A DNA stretch of 64,000 bases from Ypsolopha sequella (taxonomy: Eukaryota > Arthropoda > Insecta > Lepidoptera > Ypsolophidae). The stretch lies in the NCBI GenBank assembly GCA_934047225.1, contig OW203984.1:10859201-10923200 (forward strand), in the 5' to 3' direction. A program made the translations under genes and the position numbers. Positions 33,201 through 43,978 of the stretch are shown here, piece by piece. Position 1 is the stretch's first letter; each line of letters begins with the position of its first letter. The notes beneath the pieces are model-generated. The model saw only the letters and a program-made list of their open reading frames with translations, had not been told where the DNA came from and did no database searches.

Positions 33201-34620
33201 ATTAGTATAGGAAGCCAAAATTTTATTTTCCATTTTTTACAGAAAAGGTCAATGAACCTTGTTACTGATCACTAACAAAGTCTCCGGTATGAATTTGGCT
33301 GTGTCAATCAAAGTTACTTCATTATAATACTAATAGTAATAAATTAAATATTTAATTTTACTATTTTGCGAAGAAGAAAAATACAGTTCGCGTCAAAATT
33401 AAATGCGTTCAAGTGAATTTAGCTCCGACAACATGGATAGAGAGAGATAGATAAAATAGAGAGATATACAGATAAGACAGAGATTTAGTCGAACTTCAGA
33501 GATGCATTTAGACTGAACGGAACATTCTGCCTGTTTAAATTTATGAAGCCCATAAAGATTTCTCAATCATCAATTTATAAACCTGAATTCGACAGCACCG
33601 TTTCAAATAAAAGCTTGTTGTAATACCTACTCGGTGATTGAAGTAGGTTTCGGGTCTCAATTTCCGATTTAAATTACTAAGATTTATGGAAATTTGTTTT
33701 GGAATATGAATTTGATATTTTACTTTCAAATTCCTGAAGGTTTTCAATTATGTATCAATTTCATATTTATAAATTCTATAAATTATATTTCAGCAAAGAT
33801 ATCTAGGTTACTAAATAACAAACTTTATATGAATTTGCTAACTCAGTGTTTTATTGTTTCAGGTTAGTTAACGTTAACAAAGAAGCTGGTCAAAGAAGCT
33901 GATGGCAACCATAAGAAAACTAAAGGCTACGGTACGGTTCTCAAGTACTCTTTTTTATAACAGTGAATAATCTCCAAATTTACATAAGCTGTAATACTCC
34001 ACAAAATGTCCGAACCTTCGTCAGAAACTTAGAAACCCTTCAAAAACTTTAACCCTGTTCAATCAAAGTTAACACAAATACAAGTACGAAAATAAAAGTA
34101 GCCGTTACATCACTAACGCCACTTATTCCTTACAAAAACTATTAAGCTTTCGCACGCACTGCTATTAGCTGAAAAAATTGCCATTCTGCTTTCAACACAC
34201 CCTGAATGGCATCCAGAATTTGGGACGCCCCAAACAAGACCCCTTCCATTCAACAAAAATGTCAGACATGTCTCCCGCTGTGTAAACAACAATGAATTAA
34301 ATCAGATTAACACTTAGCGAACTTTGTAACTCTTTGTAATCGTTTGGGATCAAGATTAGGGCGTCACATTGTAATTTTTCACATTTGAATCCAGCCGTCG
34401 ACAAAGGACCGTGAAATCGGTGTTCAAAATAAACAATTTCACACGTTGTCGATGGGGTGCAAAGATTTTTAAGATAAGGTCGTCGAGGGGTCAGTTTTTT
34501 TTAAACACAATTTTAAAACTTTTGTATGTTTGTTGAAGCAATACACGATGTTTTTTTTTGTCTGAAGCAAGATAATATTCTTTTAAGTGAGCGGTATCCT
34601 TCGAATACTAATGAAATATA
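33201..34620. other. Non-coding with one family C arm
   Basis: A single family C arm at about 33243-33310 ('caatgaaccttgttactgat'). The rest shows no gene or recognised repeat. Confidence 0.4.
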
Positions 34621-34873
34621 TACAAGGTGACTTTTTGATCATCGTCCAAATTCATACTGGTGGCTTGGTAAGTGATCAGTATCATGGATCAATAACAATT
34701 TTGGTGAAATTCGTAAAATGTAATTTCGACTCCCCATAGTGATTCACTCGGGACTGGAACTGAATTTCTATGGGAAGCCGAAATTTAATTTTACGAATTT
34801 CACAAAAATTGTTACTGATCACTTATCAAGCCTTCACTATGAATTTGGACGATGATCAAAAAGTCACCTTGCA
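34621..34873. mobile_element. Complete foldback, family C type, TA-flanked
   Basis: Starts TACAAGGTGACTTTTTGATC and ends GATCAAAAAGTCACCTTGCA, with TA on both sides (34619-34620, 34874-34875). Arms of about 110 bp include 'cgtccaaattcatactgg' and its mirror. The 62-codon frame in it is not coding. Confidence 0.85.
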
Positions 34874-35029
34874 TAATACGTCGTACGGGCAACATTCTAC
34901 ACAAACAACAAAATTGCCAGTGTATAATAAGAAATATTTACTTACTAAGCATCCGTGAGTATCTAGCTTGAAGATGACGAAGCCATAATATCATCACAAG
35001 CAACTTAAGTAACCCAAGGTTTGCTCGAA

Positions 35030-35668
35030 ATATATAAATAAATAAATACATCGTCACGACATGAATTCCCGAGGGAATGTCAGAAGTGTTCCAAGTGTGA
35101 ACTGTGAAATGAAAATAACAATCCACACTCGGTACGCGCAAGTTTCACCGACGATTATTACGTCCCAACGTGAGCCCTATCGCCGTTCTTCGGGCGCAAA
35201 TACAAGCTTTTTAGGGCATGCAGGTTTCCTTACGATGTTTTTCTTTACCGTTCAGCAAGTGGTAAGTTATACAACGTGAAATTTAAGTCATTTTGTTAAC
35301 GAAAACTGTCGATAGTACTCGTCCATATATGAACAACTTTTACTATGAAGCCAACCCTGAAATCGTGAAAATAAAATCAGCTGTTTCATACATCTGGGTC
35401 GAGTAGGTATTTAACTTTTCTATGAAACGTGTGATATTTTTTTATGATTTCATGGTTGGCTCCATAGTAAAAGTTGTTTATATGGACAAGTACTATCACC
35501 AGTTTTCGTTAACAAAATGACTTCAATTTCACGTTGTATAATGTTCTGTGAGTAATACAAATAATATGCACATACATTCCGCAACTCATTGGTGCATGCC
35601 CGACCGGGGATCGAACCTGGATCTCAAGATTGCGAGGCCAGCGTCTTTCCTCGGAGCTACCTGATATA
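35030..35668 (-). mobile_element. tRNA-headed SINE, family H, copy 1 (interrupted)
   Basis: The minus strand runs from a tRNA-like head (B box region 'ggttcgatccccggtcggg' near 35608-35626), through 'accttgctgaac'-type body and 'tacgaagaacggcgataggg', to a (TATTTA)n tail at 35030-35050. The closely related copy 2 at 47041-47398 is uninterrupted. The foldback at 35270-35538 splits the body. Confidence 0.75.
35270..35538. mobile_element. Foldback, family B, TA-flanked, inside the SINE
   Basis: Ends TACAACGTGAAATT and AATTTCACGTTGTA with TA on each side (35268-35269, 35539-35540). The arms share 'gtcattttgttaacgaaaac', 'cgatagtactcgtcca' and 'acaacttttactatgaagcc'. SINE copy 2 shows the empty site. 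Confidence 0.85.
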
Positions 35669-36028
35669 CTGAAAATATTTGCTCCCTATACTCGTATAAA
35701 TCCAGACTGTCTTCTAAAATTTGTCAAAATTTTGTGAAATTTAACTGACAGAATATATTAGTAATGTTTTACAAGAAAAGCACCCAGCCTTATTCTGATA
35801 ATTTCCACATCATCAATCTTATTTTCGTCAAACATATTAGCGCTTGCTTGTGTATTGTAGGTAATAAATATTCCACGTTATATTCGTAAATTCATTATTA
35901 TAACATCACTCAAAATACATCCTCGTCTTAGCGAACAGAAACAAGCCAAGTAAACCAGTATACATGTTATGACAGAGAAATTTCTCAACGAATATTGAAT
36001 TTTCTTTGAAGGAAGCTATCAAATCTGT
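35669..36028. other. Non-coding, nothing recognised
   Basis: No gene or repeat recognised. Confidence 0.4.
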
Positions 36029-36759
36029 GTACAGATCACGCGGTCTAATTTTGCCGACCCGACTATGGTCTGGGAGGCACGGAACGGAAAATTACTCATT
36101 TTGACACGGAAATGGTTTGCTTCTATGTTATTTAAATCTAGTGTCAGTTACTTTATTTCAACGTCTCGCTAGCTACAGCTGTTGCTTTTACCTAGAACGG
36201 GTCAAGTCTAAGTTTGATGTCATCTGGCGGCAAATCTATGTGAAGTTGCAAGACGGCGACTTCTTACACGTGATAATGACAAGGCTGATTTTATTGTTGC
36301 TGTACACTCACCAAAATGATGGACATCAAACTTAGACTGACCAGCCCTTTTATTCTGTATCTTTAGTTGCCAACTGGACTAGGTGCCTATCATCAAAAAC
36401 ATAGCAAAAAACTGAAATTTCAAAATTGCCATTAATGGGTACTGAACTACTTACAAACTGTGTCGTCACTTCAAGTGCGAATATATCCTAAAACAATCGG
36501 AATTCGATAGTATATCTAAGTTTTTGTTGATAAGCACCCAGTTCGGATGGCAACTAAAGATACATAATAGGCCCTCAGTTCTAGGTTAACGCAACAGCTG
36601 TAGCTAGCGAGACATTGACATAAGTAACTAAAACTAGATTTAAATAACAGAGAAGCAAACCATTCCAATGCCAAAATGAGTTACTTATTTGTTCAGCGCC
36701 TCCTAGACCACCTTTTTTTGCACTTGAGCACATTTACAGAAAAAGTAATAAACTATAAC

Positions 36760-37520
36760 AAAACTAACTTAATTATAATAAAAACATTGTATGCAAGGCG
36801 GCACTTATTGCTAATAGCAATATCTTCCAGGCAACCTTAGGGTGAAAGAAAGATATATTATATTAATGAAATTATGCGAGGGTAGTGCAAATGATAAAAT
36901 TGATATTAAATAATGATAGAATACAAAATGCTACTTTTTATTCAAATGTATAAAATAACAATAAATCATCCATCCATCAGCCTACTTCGTCCATTGCTGG
37001 ACATAAGCCTTTCCTTAACAATAAATACTTATAGCAAATTGTTTTACCATAGACATACTACTAAAAAAATACATGAAAATAAATGTAAATAAATAGTATC
37101 AACACACATAATTAAATACATATACTACATAAATGTACTATAATACGTACTATTGGATATTTAAATGAGGGTTTATTTTGAGGGGTATTCCGTGTGGAAA
37201 AAGTGCTTTACCTTGATCTTAAATGAGTCAGTATAACTTTTGGATTGATAAAGGTAAGCGTTTCCAAAGTCTTGCGACAGGAGCAGTAAATGAGTCATTG
37301 TAGAAGCCAGTTTTTGCTGCTACAAGTGCCAAATTTCTACTATTACACAAACGCATGTCTCTACCGTGATTGGATAAAAATGTAATTCGTTCCCGCATCT
37401 AGCCGGGAGAAAAGGGGTTATTCAGGACACCGTGAAGAAGAGAAAGTATGTGAGCATTTTTTCTATAACTATTTTTACCACTATTTTTCTCTTCGTGAAA
37501 ACTACTCACCACTGAGAGAG
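36760..37520 (-). pseudogene. Jockey/CR1-type LINE, C-terminus of the reverse transcriptase ORF plus 3' UTR
   Basis: The minus strand (about 37400 down to 37180) reads RERITFLSNHGRDMRLCNSR, then NLALVAAKTGFYNDSFTAPV, then ARLWKRLPLSIQKLY. A frameshift follows, after which SFKIKVKHFFHTEYPSK and a stop complete the protein. The pattern 'R..RS/R..L..P..RT..Y..SF..P.ARLWN.LP..I......FK' is the usual C-terminal end of jockey/CR1-like ORF2 proteins. The rest toward 36780 is the 3' UTR, containing 'ttgctattagcaataagtgc'. That UTR recurs at 58490-58650. The 5' part, with all catalytic domains, is missing. Confidence 0.75.
36967..37016 (-). mobile_element. 50-bp RTE-like tail insertion with 10-bp target duplication
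   Basis: Just the 3' end of the RTE-like repeat (minus strand ...GCTTATGTCCAGCAATGGAC...GATGGATGGATG), flanked by a perfect AACAATAAAT duplication at 36957-36966 and 37017-37026. It sits in the LINE 3' UTR above. This is a severely 5'-truncated retrotransposition. Confidence 0.85.
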
Positions 37521-37561
37521 TTTCATGTCGGCCAAGTTAGACCGCGCGATCTGTACGCTGC

Positions 37562-38375
37562 AATATTACATAAAAATACATCTCCACGAAATGAATCCCC
37601 AAAGGGCAGTGGCGTATTTTAAGATTTGGCGCCCTGAGCCTGTAAGGTTTGCCGCCCCATAAATTAACGAGAAAAACGCAAAAATATTTCAATTATAAAA
37701 TAAAATGGCATAGAACGATGCTATTGAATGAAAAAACTAGAAAGGAAAACTACAAAGAAATTAAACATCATTTATTCAATATTTACATATTTTCCGACGG
37801 TTTTTTTTTCAATGACATTACCCACCAACTTTCCCATGGCCATACCAACTCTATGGTTATAATTATAATGCCCAAACGCAGGGGGTATGCACGGCTATTC
37901 TGGTTACCCTGCTCTCTGCATTACTTGAACCCCCCTACAAGTTCTTTTTTAATTTCTAAAAAAATGTCCCTAACCCGTCTCTCCCACTCTGAAGGAGTGG
38001 AAGCGGGCGTTTCAGACGCTGCCGCCCGTTCTGGGCTAAACAATTACATTTTACATGTAGCGCATCAATATTTTGTGGTCCAACATTTATCTTTCTGCTG
38101 CTGTGCTTTTTTCAATGACAGTATAATTCAAAAACTATATAAATTAAAAGATAGGTAACGTTTGATTATGAAAGATGCCCAAAGCTGGGCGCGAGTTGCG
38201 GCTTGCGCCGCGCCGCCGCCCGCCCCTCGCAGCCTGCCGCCCCAGGCCATGGCCCTTTCGGCCTTAGGGCAAATACGCCACTACCCGAGGAAGTGTCAGA
38301 GATGTTTCCAAGTATAAACTAAGTGCATGTCACAGTCTACACTCGTAAACTCGCGTTTCATTGACGACTGATGAA
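37562..38375 (-). repeat. SINE family H fragment split by a hAT-type element
   Basis: 'catctccacgaaatgaatcc' (37579-37598) and 'gaggaagtgtcagagatg' with 'tgtcacagtctacactcg' (38287-38350) are the two halves of a family H body in minus orientation, interrupted by 37607-38283. Confidence 0.6.
37607..38283. mobile_element. hAT-type non-autonomous element
   Basis: Ends CAGTGGCGTATTT and AAATACGCCACTA are inverted, and the flanks CCAAAGGG / CCCGAGGA may be a decayed 8-bp duplication (5 of 8 match). It interrupts a SINE. A 169-codon plus-strand frame crosses it but looks accidental. On the minus strand a 36-codon open stretch ending PSEWERRVRDIFLEIKKEL (about 38040-37932) has a more protein-like composition and may be a transposase or captured gene remnant. 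I do not recognise its source. Confidence 0.7.
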
Positions 38376-38785
38376 GACAAGACAAGACAAACAAACGGAG
38401 ATAAATAAAAATAAATCAATGTTAAATTTATAAAATTGATCTTTCAAAAAGTGATATAAGTAGCTTAGAATAATAATTGTCATTTATATCTTGAAAGTCA
38501 CTTGACAGATGGTATTGCGGTTTTCATTGTCACCTAAAGTTCTGCCGCTAGTGACAGAGACGAGAGACTAGTGACATTTGCGAAATGTCAGGGTCTAAAA
38601 CTTTTTTCTCAAAGTTTTTCATTTAAATATTTTGCATTCTTAATTCATCATCATGATCATTTTATATATACAGCTCGTGCTATAATTAAAATAACCAAGA
38701 TAGGTTTCTGCTTATAAATTTAATAATTAGTTACATAAAGACAATAAAGAGGAAGATAATAAAATACGAGGAATAAAATTACATT

Positions 38786-39249
38786 TTATTCACTTCCACT
38801 TTCAGCATTCATCATCAATTCATTAGTATCAGATGTATTAATAATAAGCTGGTCTGCTACATCATCCATGACTTCCATTCCAAGTTTCTTGGATTTGTCT
38901 TCTTTTATAGTGTAGATGATATACAGCCTGCCTTTTTAACATGTCACACGTGTTAACCTTTCTCCCAGCAACTGTTTAATCTCCACCATTTTAAAGGTTT
39001 TATTATTTCTCGCCACATGTCCCTCATGTCCCTCTGTCCACATGTACCTCTGCCTAATCAATTCTTCGGGGCAGTCTTAGGGCTGTTATGCCTTGAGCGG
39101 CTGCTATTTCGTCTACTGCATATTTAATAAATTAATTTTATTTTCATTTTCTGTTCAAACGGTATATTTTTAGAGGTAAGCCATGTTTGGATATTACCAA
39201 AAAGAAATTTTTCGTTCGTGTCTCGTGAAAAGCCCAGTTGCGGGTCCAT
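38786..39249 (-). pseudogene. DDE transposase (Tc1/mariner-like DDE_3 type), decayed C-terminal half
   Basis: Reading the minus strand from 39249: MD, then FGNIQTWLTSKNIPFEQKM (about 39200), then AVDEIAAAQGITALRLP (about 39115). After a frameshift comes PEELIRQ and, with an insertion of about 8 codons, GHVARNNKTFKMVEIKQLL, RLTRVTC, an in-frame stop, then TIKEDKSKKLGMEVMDDVAD and ...ELMMNAESGSE before the terminal stop at 38786. The order 'IQ.WL.SKNI', 'ID..A...G...LRLPP', 'NPIELIWA..KG.VA..N' and '.VT...W..CV.H...E' belongs to insect DDE_3-superfamily transposases. PEELIRQ stands where the family has the catalytic-glutamate motif NPIELIW. The stop, frameshifts and missing N-terminus make it inactive. 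Confidence 0.7.
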
Positions 39250-39429
39250 TTTATGGTTTAGTACAAATAAAAGACAGCAAAATAACTGAAAAATTTCAAT
39301 ATATACAAGTGAAATAACGATATACCAACTATTGTACTGTTGGGATGTTTTAGCGTGCTGATACTTATTTTTCAAGCTCTTATTGACTCATAAGTTTTTT
39401 TCGAGATATGATACACATACGTACATACA

Positions 39430-39915
39430 TACATTCATATACTCCCGCTTCTCTCCCAGACGAGTAGGCACAGACTACAGATTTCCATCTGCTACGATGC
39501 AGACACTCCCATTACCGATACTCTTTCGCCTCTTCCACATCCATCAATCTAGTCATAAAAGCTCTTCTATTCCGGGTACTTTCGACATGGCCCTTCTTCA
39601 GTATAATTTGGTCAGCATACGTCCTTCTAGGGCGGCCTGGTCAAGCTGTACCTTCCACTTGTGCACCATAAATTTCTTCTAACCTCTCTACATGTCCAAA
39701 TCACCGAAGCATTCCTCTTTCTATTCTAGTCACTACATCTTCTTTCAGGCCGCAACGATCCCGTATGTCGATATTTTTCACTCTGTCATTCAATGTTAAA
39801 TCATACATACACCGTAAGGAACGCATTTCCACTGCATTCACTCTACTTTGATGTTTATCTTGCCATACCCAACATTCACTACCATACATAAGTGTAAGAG
39901 CCAAAGCCATTATGA
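39430..39915 (-). pseudogene. Non-LTR retrotransposon reverse transcriptase, C-terminal fragment
   Basis: The minus strand starting near 39910 gives MALALTLMYGSECWVWQDK, then RVNAVEMRSLRCMYDLTLND, then VVTRIERGMLR. A stop replaces the W of the expected 'RWFGHVER'. The frame then continues FGHVERLEEIYGAQVEGTA, a second stop, and PGRPRRTYADQI. The series YGSECW - EMR.LR - R..D.I - RWFGHVER - GRPR is the familiar end of insect LINE reverse transcriptases after the thumb region. Catalytic parts are absent and two nonsense codons are visible. A shorter copy of the same 3' region is at 50470-50725. Confidence 0.85.
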
Positions 39916-40708
39916 ACCGCCAATCATGCCTTTGCAGTCACATTTTGGCTACCTATAATGGAGTGTAGGGCTCCAATCACTTAGCTCACATCATCGTCAA
40001 TATTTTCATCGCGCGTAAATAGATATATTATATCACCACACTCTATCTGTCATCTGTCTCTCAGATAAGCGGCACTAGCTTACAAGCCTTTTTAAAGGTT
40101 AAGATATATATATATTTATGTATTTTATAATTGTAATAAGAATAAACATTTTCAATAAAACCAGTCTCAGAAAAAGAGGCCAAGTTCAGTGATTCTATTC
40201 AGTACTGGCGGAACGACTGGAGAAAGACTAGCCTTTAGTCGTTGCAAATATACGAGTATATTAAATATCCATATTCCAGTTAGCTTTTACTACATTTCTT
40301 GACATTTCCGCCGCTGGCGGACTAGTTGTCTAGAAGGCTATTATTCCCTGTGGTATATAAATCGCGGGTACATAGCTGGCTGCCCTGTTTATTTACGTCA
40401 CCAGTCCTCATGGGAGACTATATCTTGGACGATGCTGCTTCGTACACATTGGCTTTTATAATAAACGTATCGAAAATATTGTAATATACTAGTTATTAAT
40501 GTTTAAAATTAATGCATTTTTGACCGCTTCTGTGATCTAGTGGTTCGAAAGTCTTGATCATCAATTTGGAGGTCGCGAGTTCAAAGATTACAACAAAATT
40601 TAGTAGTAGAAATACACTGGCTTGCAAATTATCTAAAAGTTGTTACAATAAAATGACGCATTTGGCAACTGCACAGATCTCAATCTCCCATCAATAAATA
40701 TTTTAAGA
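39916..40708. other. Non-coding; one tRNA-like fragment
   Basis: Sequence at 40529-40600 ('gtgatctagtggttcg' ... 'gaggtcgcgagttcaaa') looks like a decayed tRNA-type SINE head, plus strand. A 'ggtatataaatcgcgg' TATA-like string at about 40351-40366 has no gene after it. Confidence 0.4.
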
Positions 40709-40710
40709 TA

Positions 40711-41135
40711 TACAGGTTGCTTGGAAATTCGACCTATTCTTTGAAAGGACTTATACTAGAGATCATTTCCAAGAAAGAATGCCTATCAACTAGGGGTCGA
40801 AAATGATAATTTTTTTTCAAGTAAAACACGTCGATATTGCCAAAATTACAAAGTAAACAATATCTTCTTTCCACTTAAGACCTTTTATTTCTGAGATTAT
40901 GGGAAATCAGGGCAAATATTTTTTTAATAAATGATCACTCATTTATCATTAATCAGAAAAATTACAAATAAGTGCCGAGAGAGGTTAAATTATTCGTTGT
41001 TGGTTACCAGTCTGGAAGTTTGAAAAATATCTTAAAAACCTCCGTAACTCGGAGACCATTCATTTTCGACCCCTAGTTGATAGAGCTCAATTTGTTTTAA
41101 ATGATCTCTAGTATGAAATTTCCAAGAACCCTGTA
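40711..41135. mobile_element. Foldback with TACAGG ends, TA-flanked
   Basis: Left end TACAGGTTGCTTGGAAATT; right end AATTTCCAAGAACCCTGTA; TA on both sides (40709-40710, 41136-41137). The arms also share 'tactagagatcattt' and 'atcaactaggggtcgaaaat' and their mirrors, each arm about 95 bp. Confidence 0.85.
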
Positions 41136-41513
41136 TATTATGCTCCCATCCCATTACAACAAGTAGGTAAACATTTTATTTGGTGACCTTGTTTCTGCCC
41201 TTTACATAGATTTATTTATTCAACTTTGATATAGGCACATAACTTAAAACTGCGTTCAAGGGTCGACTCTTCGGATTTGTAAGAAAATATTAAGAAATCA
41301 TTACTTATAACGGCGAAAATACAAATTTTAGCTAAGATAACTTTTAAAATAGTATGCTACATGCATAAATATGCTTTTAATAATATTATGGTACCTACAA
41401 AATAATTGGATTTACCATAACTGTGATATTAGATTATTTTGGGAATTTACGGCTGTTATCATGATTATGGAAAAGCCAATTGTTTTATAGCTATTGTAAT
41501 ATTATTAAATAGC

Positions 41514-41651
41514 ATAGTTCGTACTGAGTAAAAATTTACGCTTTTTCTCACTCAAGGAATGAAGTTAGTTTCAACGTGAGCCGAAACCGAAAGTCGAAAG
41601 CTTACATTCGGAGGGTAAGAAAAGCCATTTTGTACTCGGTACGAACGATAC
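41514..41651. repeat. Short inverted repeat element
   Basis: 'atagttcgtactgagtaaaa' on the left is mirrored by 'tgtactcggtacgaacgata' on the right. About 138 bp in total, ending 8 bp before the small frame at 41660. Confidence 0.6.
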
Positions 41652-41659
41652 TTTTTTTA

Positions 41660-41710
41660 CTACCTTTCAGGTGGATCATCATCAGAATCGCTTTCTGAAA
41701 AATTCGCCAT
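41660..41710 (-). CDS. Possible first exon of an unknown protein (very tentative)
   Basis: The minus strand reads MANFSESDSDDDPPER and then a stop within GGTAGTAAAA. The acidic, serine-rich start, and the fact that the frame stops exactly inside a GT-containing string that could be a splice donor (AAAG|GTAGTA), are what an insect first exon can look like. No downstream exon is recognised, because an inverted-repeat element begins 9 bp further on. A 16-codon match to expectation is weak evidence, and chance is quite possible. Confidence 0.15.
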   Translation of the reverse strand: MANFSESDSDDDPPER

Positions 41711-41712
41711 GT

Positions 41713-43145
41713 TTTGTTTTTCATATATATTTTTTTTTGGTTCGCGGTCTGCCGTTCGGCTGCGCTAATAACTGGCCAGCATCCTTTCTGCCAACTACGA
41801 AGCCGCGAAATAATTTAGAGTGTCAAGACAAACTTACATCAAAAGGAACCTAACCAAATACGGAATGAAATTTCATACACTATTTCGTACTAACCTGGGA
41901 GTGATTCCGCAACGGGGTCCAGAAAGTTCAATTTTCGACACTAATTTCGAGTATGTAATGGAACTTTTCATTAAAAGTAGAAGAAAAAAATTTGTTTATG
42001 CATATAGCAAACTATTGTTAAAAGTTGTCTTAGCTAAAGGTGGTATTTTGTTATAAATCCGGAGAATCGGCCCTTAATTACAAATTTGCACCTAAGTAGG
42101 TACTAACGAAGGGCTTCGACTCCTTATAAATTTTCTATTGTTAACATTATCTTCAGCTACTTCCATAATTGGCACATTAGTGCATGTTTGCGGTCTCTTT
42201 GTCAGCCCTAATTAGAAGGGCTCTAATTTCATAGACAAAGGCGTTCGTTGACTTTGAAATCCTGAAAAGGTTTGAAGAATGTAAATGAAAATCCATTTGT
42301 GTTTTGTCGCTACTTGGTGGCTAATACTCATAGAATTTACATAACATTGCTTTTATTCGTTTTCAATGCAAGTGCTCGTAAAGGCCCCTTTTTATGCATC
42401 AAAACCGAACAGAAAGTCGATTATTTTGCCGTAGGGCTTTATTATTATTTTTTTATTTATTTACGAGAAGTTGGCTAACCTGCAACTTTTCCCATGTACC
42501 ATAAATGTTATCCTTTTTTTTCCACTGTTTAACGGCTCTGGATACAGCTTTTAAGCCAATCATTAACTTGCAAAATTGTAACAATGTATCTAATTAAATT
42601 GTTTTCTTTGATTATATTTGTTTTATTTCCTCACACTATGCATTGAAAAACGTAGTATGAAACACGAGAGCAATAAATTACTCGGTTACGTTTAAAACCT
42701 CGTAATTTATTCCTTTTCGCCCTTGTAGCATAAACTACTATTACTGTTTATGGTTATTTAATTTGGAAAGAAAATGTGACACTTTCTTTTCCATGGAACA
42801 GAATTGTAATTATTTTTTGTTGGAGAATCTGAAGTAATTGAAATTATATCCCGAGGAGTGTGATTTCTAAGTTAAGCTTTTAAAGTGCAGGTTACAGTCC
42901 ACACTCGTATCCACCTCCCACGGCGTGCCTTCTGAATAGGGTTGTTAACATTTTTTCGGCTGATAGTAGTATTTTTCAAAAGGGGCTATAAAAAATATAG
43001 TACACTTCAAAAAATAATTATATTAGTTTATGCAAAGTGTAAAAATAAAGAAAAATATAAGTAGGTATGTTTTTGTTACTTACTTATTTTTATAAAACTA
43101 TACTTTTGTGCCCTCTTGCATCTTCATCATCATTTACCACAAATT
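41713..43145. other. Non-coding, nothing recognised
   Basis: Frames of 60-78 codons occur but none has a recognisable motif. A small SINE family H fragment ('gttacagtccacactcgt') lies at about 42892-42910. Confidence 0.4.
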
Positions 43146-43149
43146 CATA

Positions 43150-43316
43150 ATCTGAGTCCGTCTCTGAGTAGTTAGACAGTTGAAATACTAAATACAAAAA
43201 AAAAAAAAAAAAATTAAGAGGACTCCCATACAACAGACATGTTTTTTTTGCCGTTTTTATAGATAATGGTACGGAACCCTTCGTGCGCGAGTCCGACTAG
43301 CACTTGACCGGTTTTT
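43150..43316 (+). repeat. REP-type repeat, partial copy
   Basis: 'cagacatgttttttttgcc' and 'cggaacccttcgtgcgcgag' with a terminal 'cttgaccggtttt'. The microsatellite part is missing; a poly-A run is at about 43197-43213. Confidence 0.75.
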
Positions 43317-43711
43317 AAGTTTCTCAACCTAACTAACCTGACTTAAAATTTGTTAAAATCTTCATGAAAAAAAGATAACGGACAAAAAACACATAGGTAC
43401 TTTGTCATCAACCCATGGACTTTAAATAGATACAACCAGAAGGCCGACTCGACGACGACGGAGCGAAAACAGACGCACACATGCATAGACGCGTAAGGAT
43501 GATGATCTCGGCAGAATTTCGTATTGGCATTCACCCGAGTATCTTCGAGATCGTCGTACGTACGGGTCTGTGTGCAAGCGCCTGTTTTCGCTAGTTATTC
43601 GGAGTAAACATTCTGTAAGTGGTTATTTTGTGCCATGGATATGCGATTGGTGCAGTATGATTCGGTGTTTGCATTTGTAATGTTGGTAATAAATAAATCG
43701 CATTCACGCAG

Positions 43712-43823
43712 TTAATGCGCAAAAAGGAACATTTTGAGGTGCAGCATGCGCGTCACACGCAAAACGGATCACTCCAACAGGTTAATCATAAGGTTTATTT
43801 CAATATTAATAATATTGGCACAT
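43712..43823 (+). repeat. 112-bp direct repeat, left copy
   Basis: Runs from TTAATGCGC to GGCACAT. It matches 43979-44090 at 109 of 112 positions by my count, and both copies have the same open frame (LMRKKEHFE.QHAR.TQNG). Confidence 0.9.
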
Positions 43824-43978
43824 AAATTACTGGTTATGGAATTTTTTGTAGCTATTTTAGTTAATTTTGAATTAATTTAAAACCGTCTTTTTGTCAATTT
43901 TCCCCGATTCCGCCCCTTTCGCACTGCGGGTCTTTCTGCCTGGAGTAACGGGGACCTTTGCTAGCACGGTATATCACC
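43824..43978 (+). mobile_element. 155-bp family F insert between 112-bp direct repeats
   Basis: From 'aaattactggttatgg' to 'cggtatatcacc', with 'gcctggagtaacggggacct' inside. Its ends coincide with those of family F copy 1 (16930-17096), so it is a discrete mobile unit, not part of the surrounding frame. Confidence 0.75.

Larger units (their letters stand above)
36029..37558. mobile_element. Multi-arm foldback interrupted by a LINE fragment
   Basis: The outer arm 'acagatcacgcggtctaatt' (36041) is mirrored by 'agaccgcgcgatctgt' (37539). The next block 'tggtttgcttctatgttatt' (36113) is mirrored by 'aataacagagaagcaaacca' (36643). Inner blocks 'gtctaagtttgatgtcat' and 'ttctgtatctttagttgcca' are each mirrored too. 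The right arm is broken between about 36712 and 37525 by the LINE piece. Confidence 0.75.

Noticed and set aside
37649..38158. 169-codon plus-strand frame as a gene
   Set aside because: It lies inside a hAT-type element, is low in protein-like features, and the opposite strand has the better protein-like stretch.
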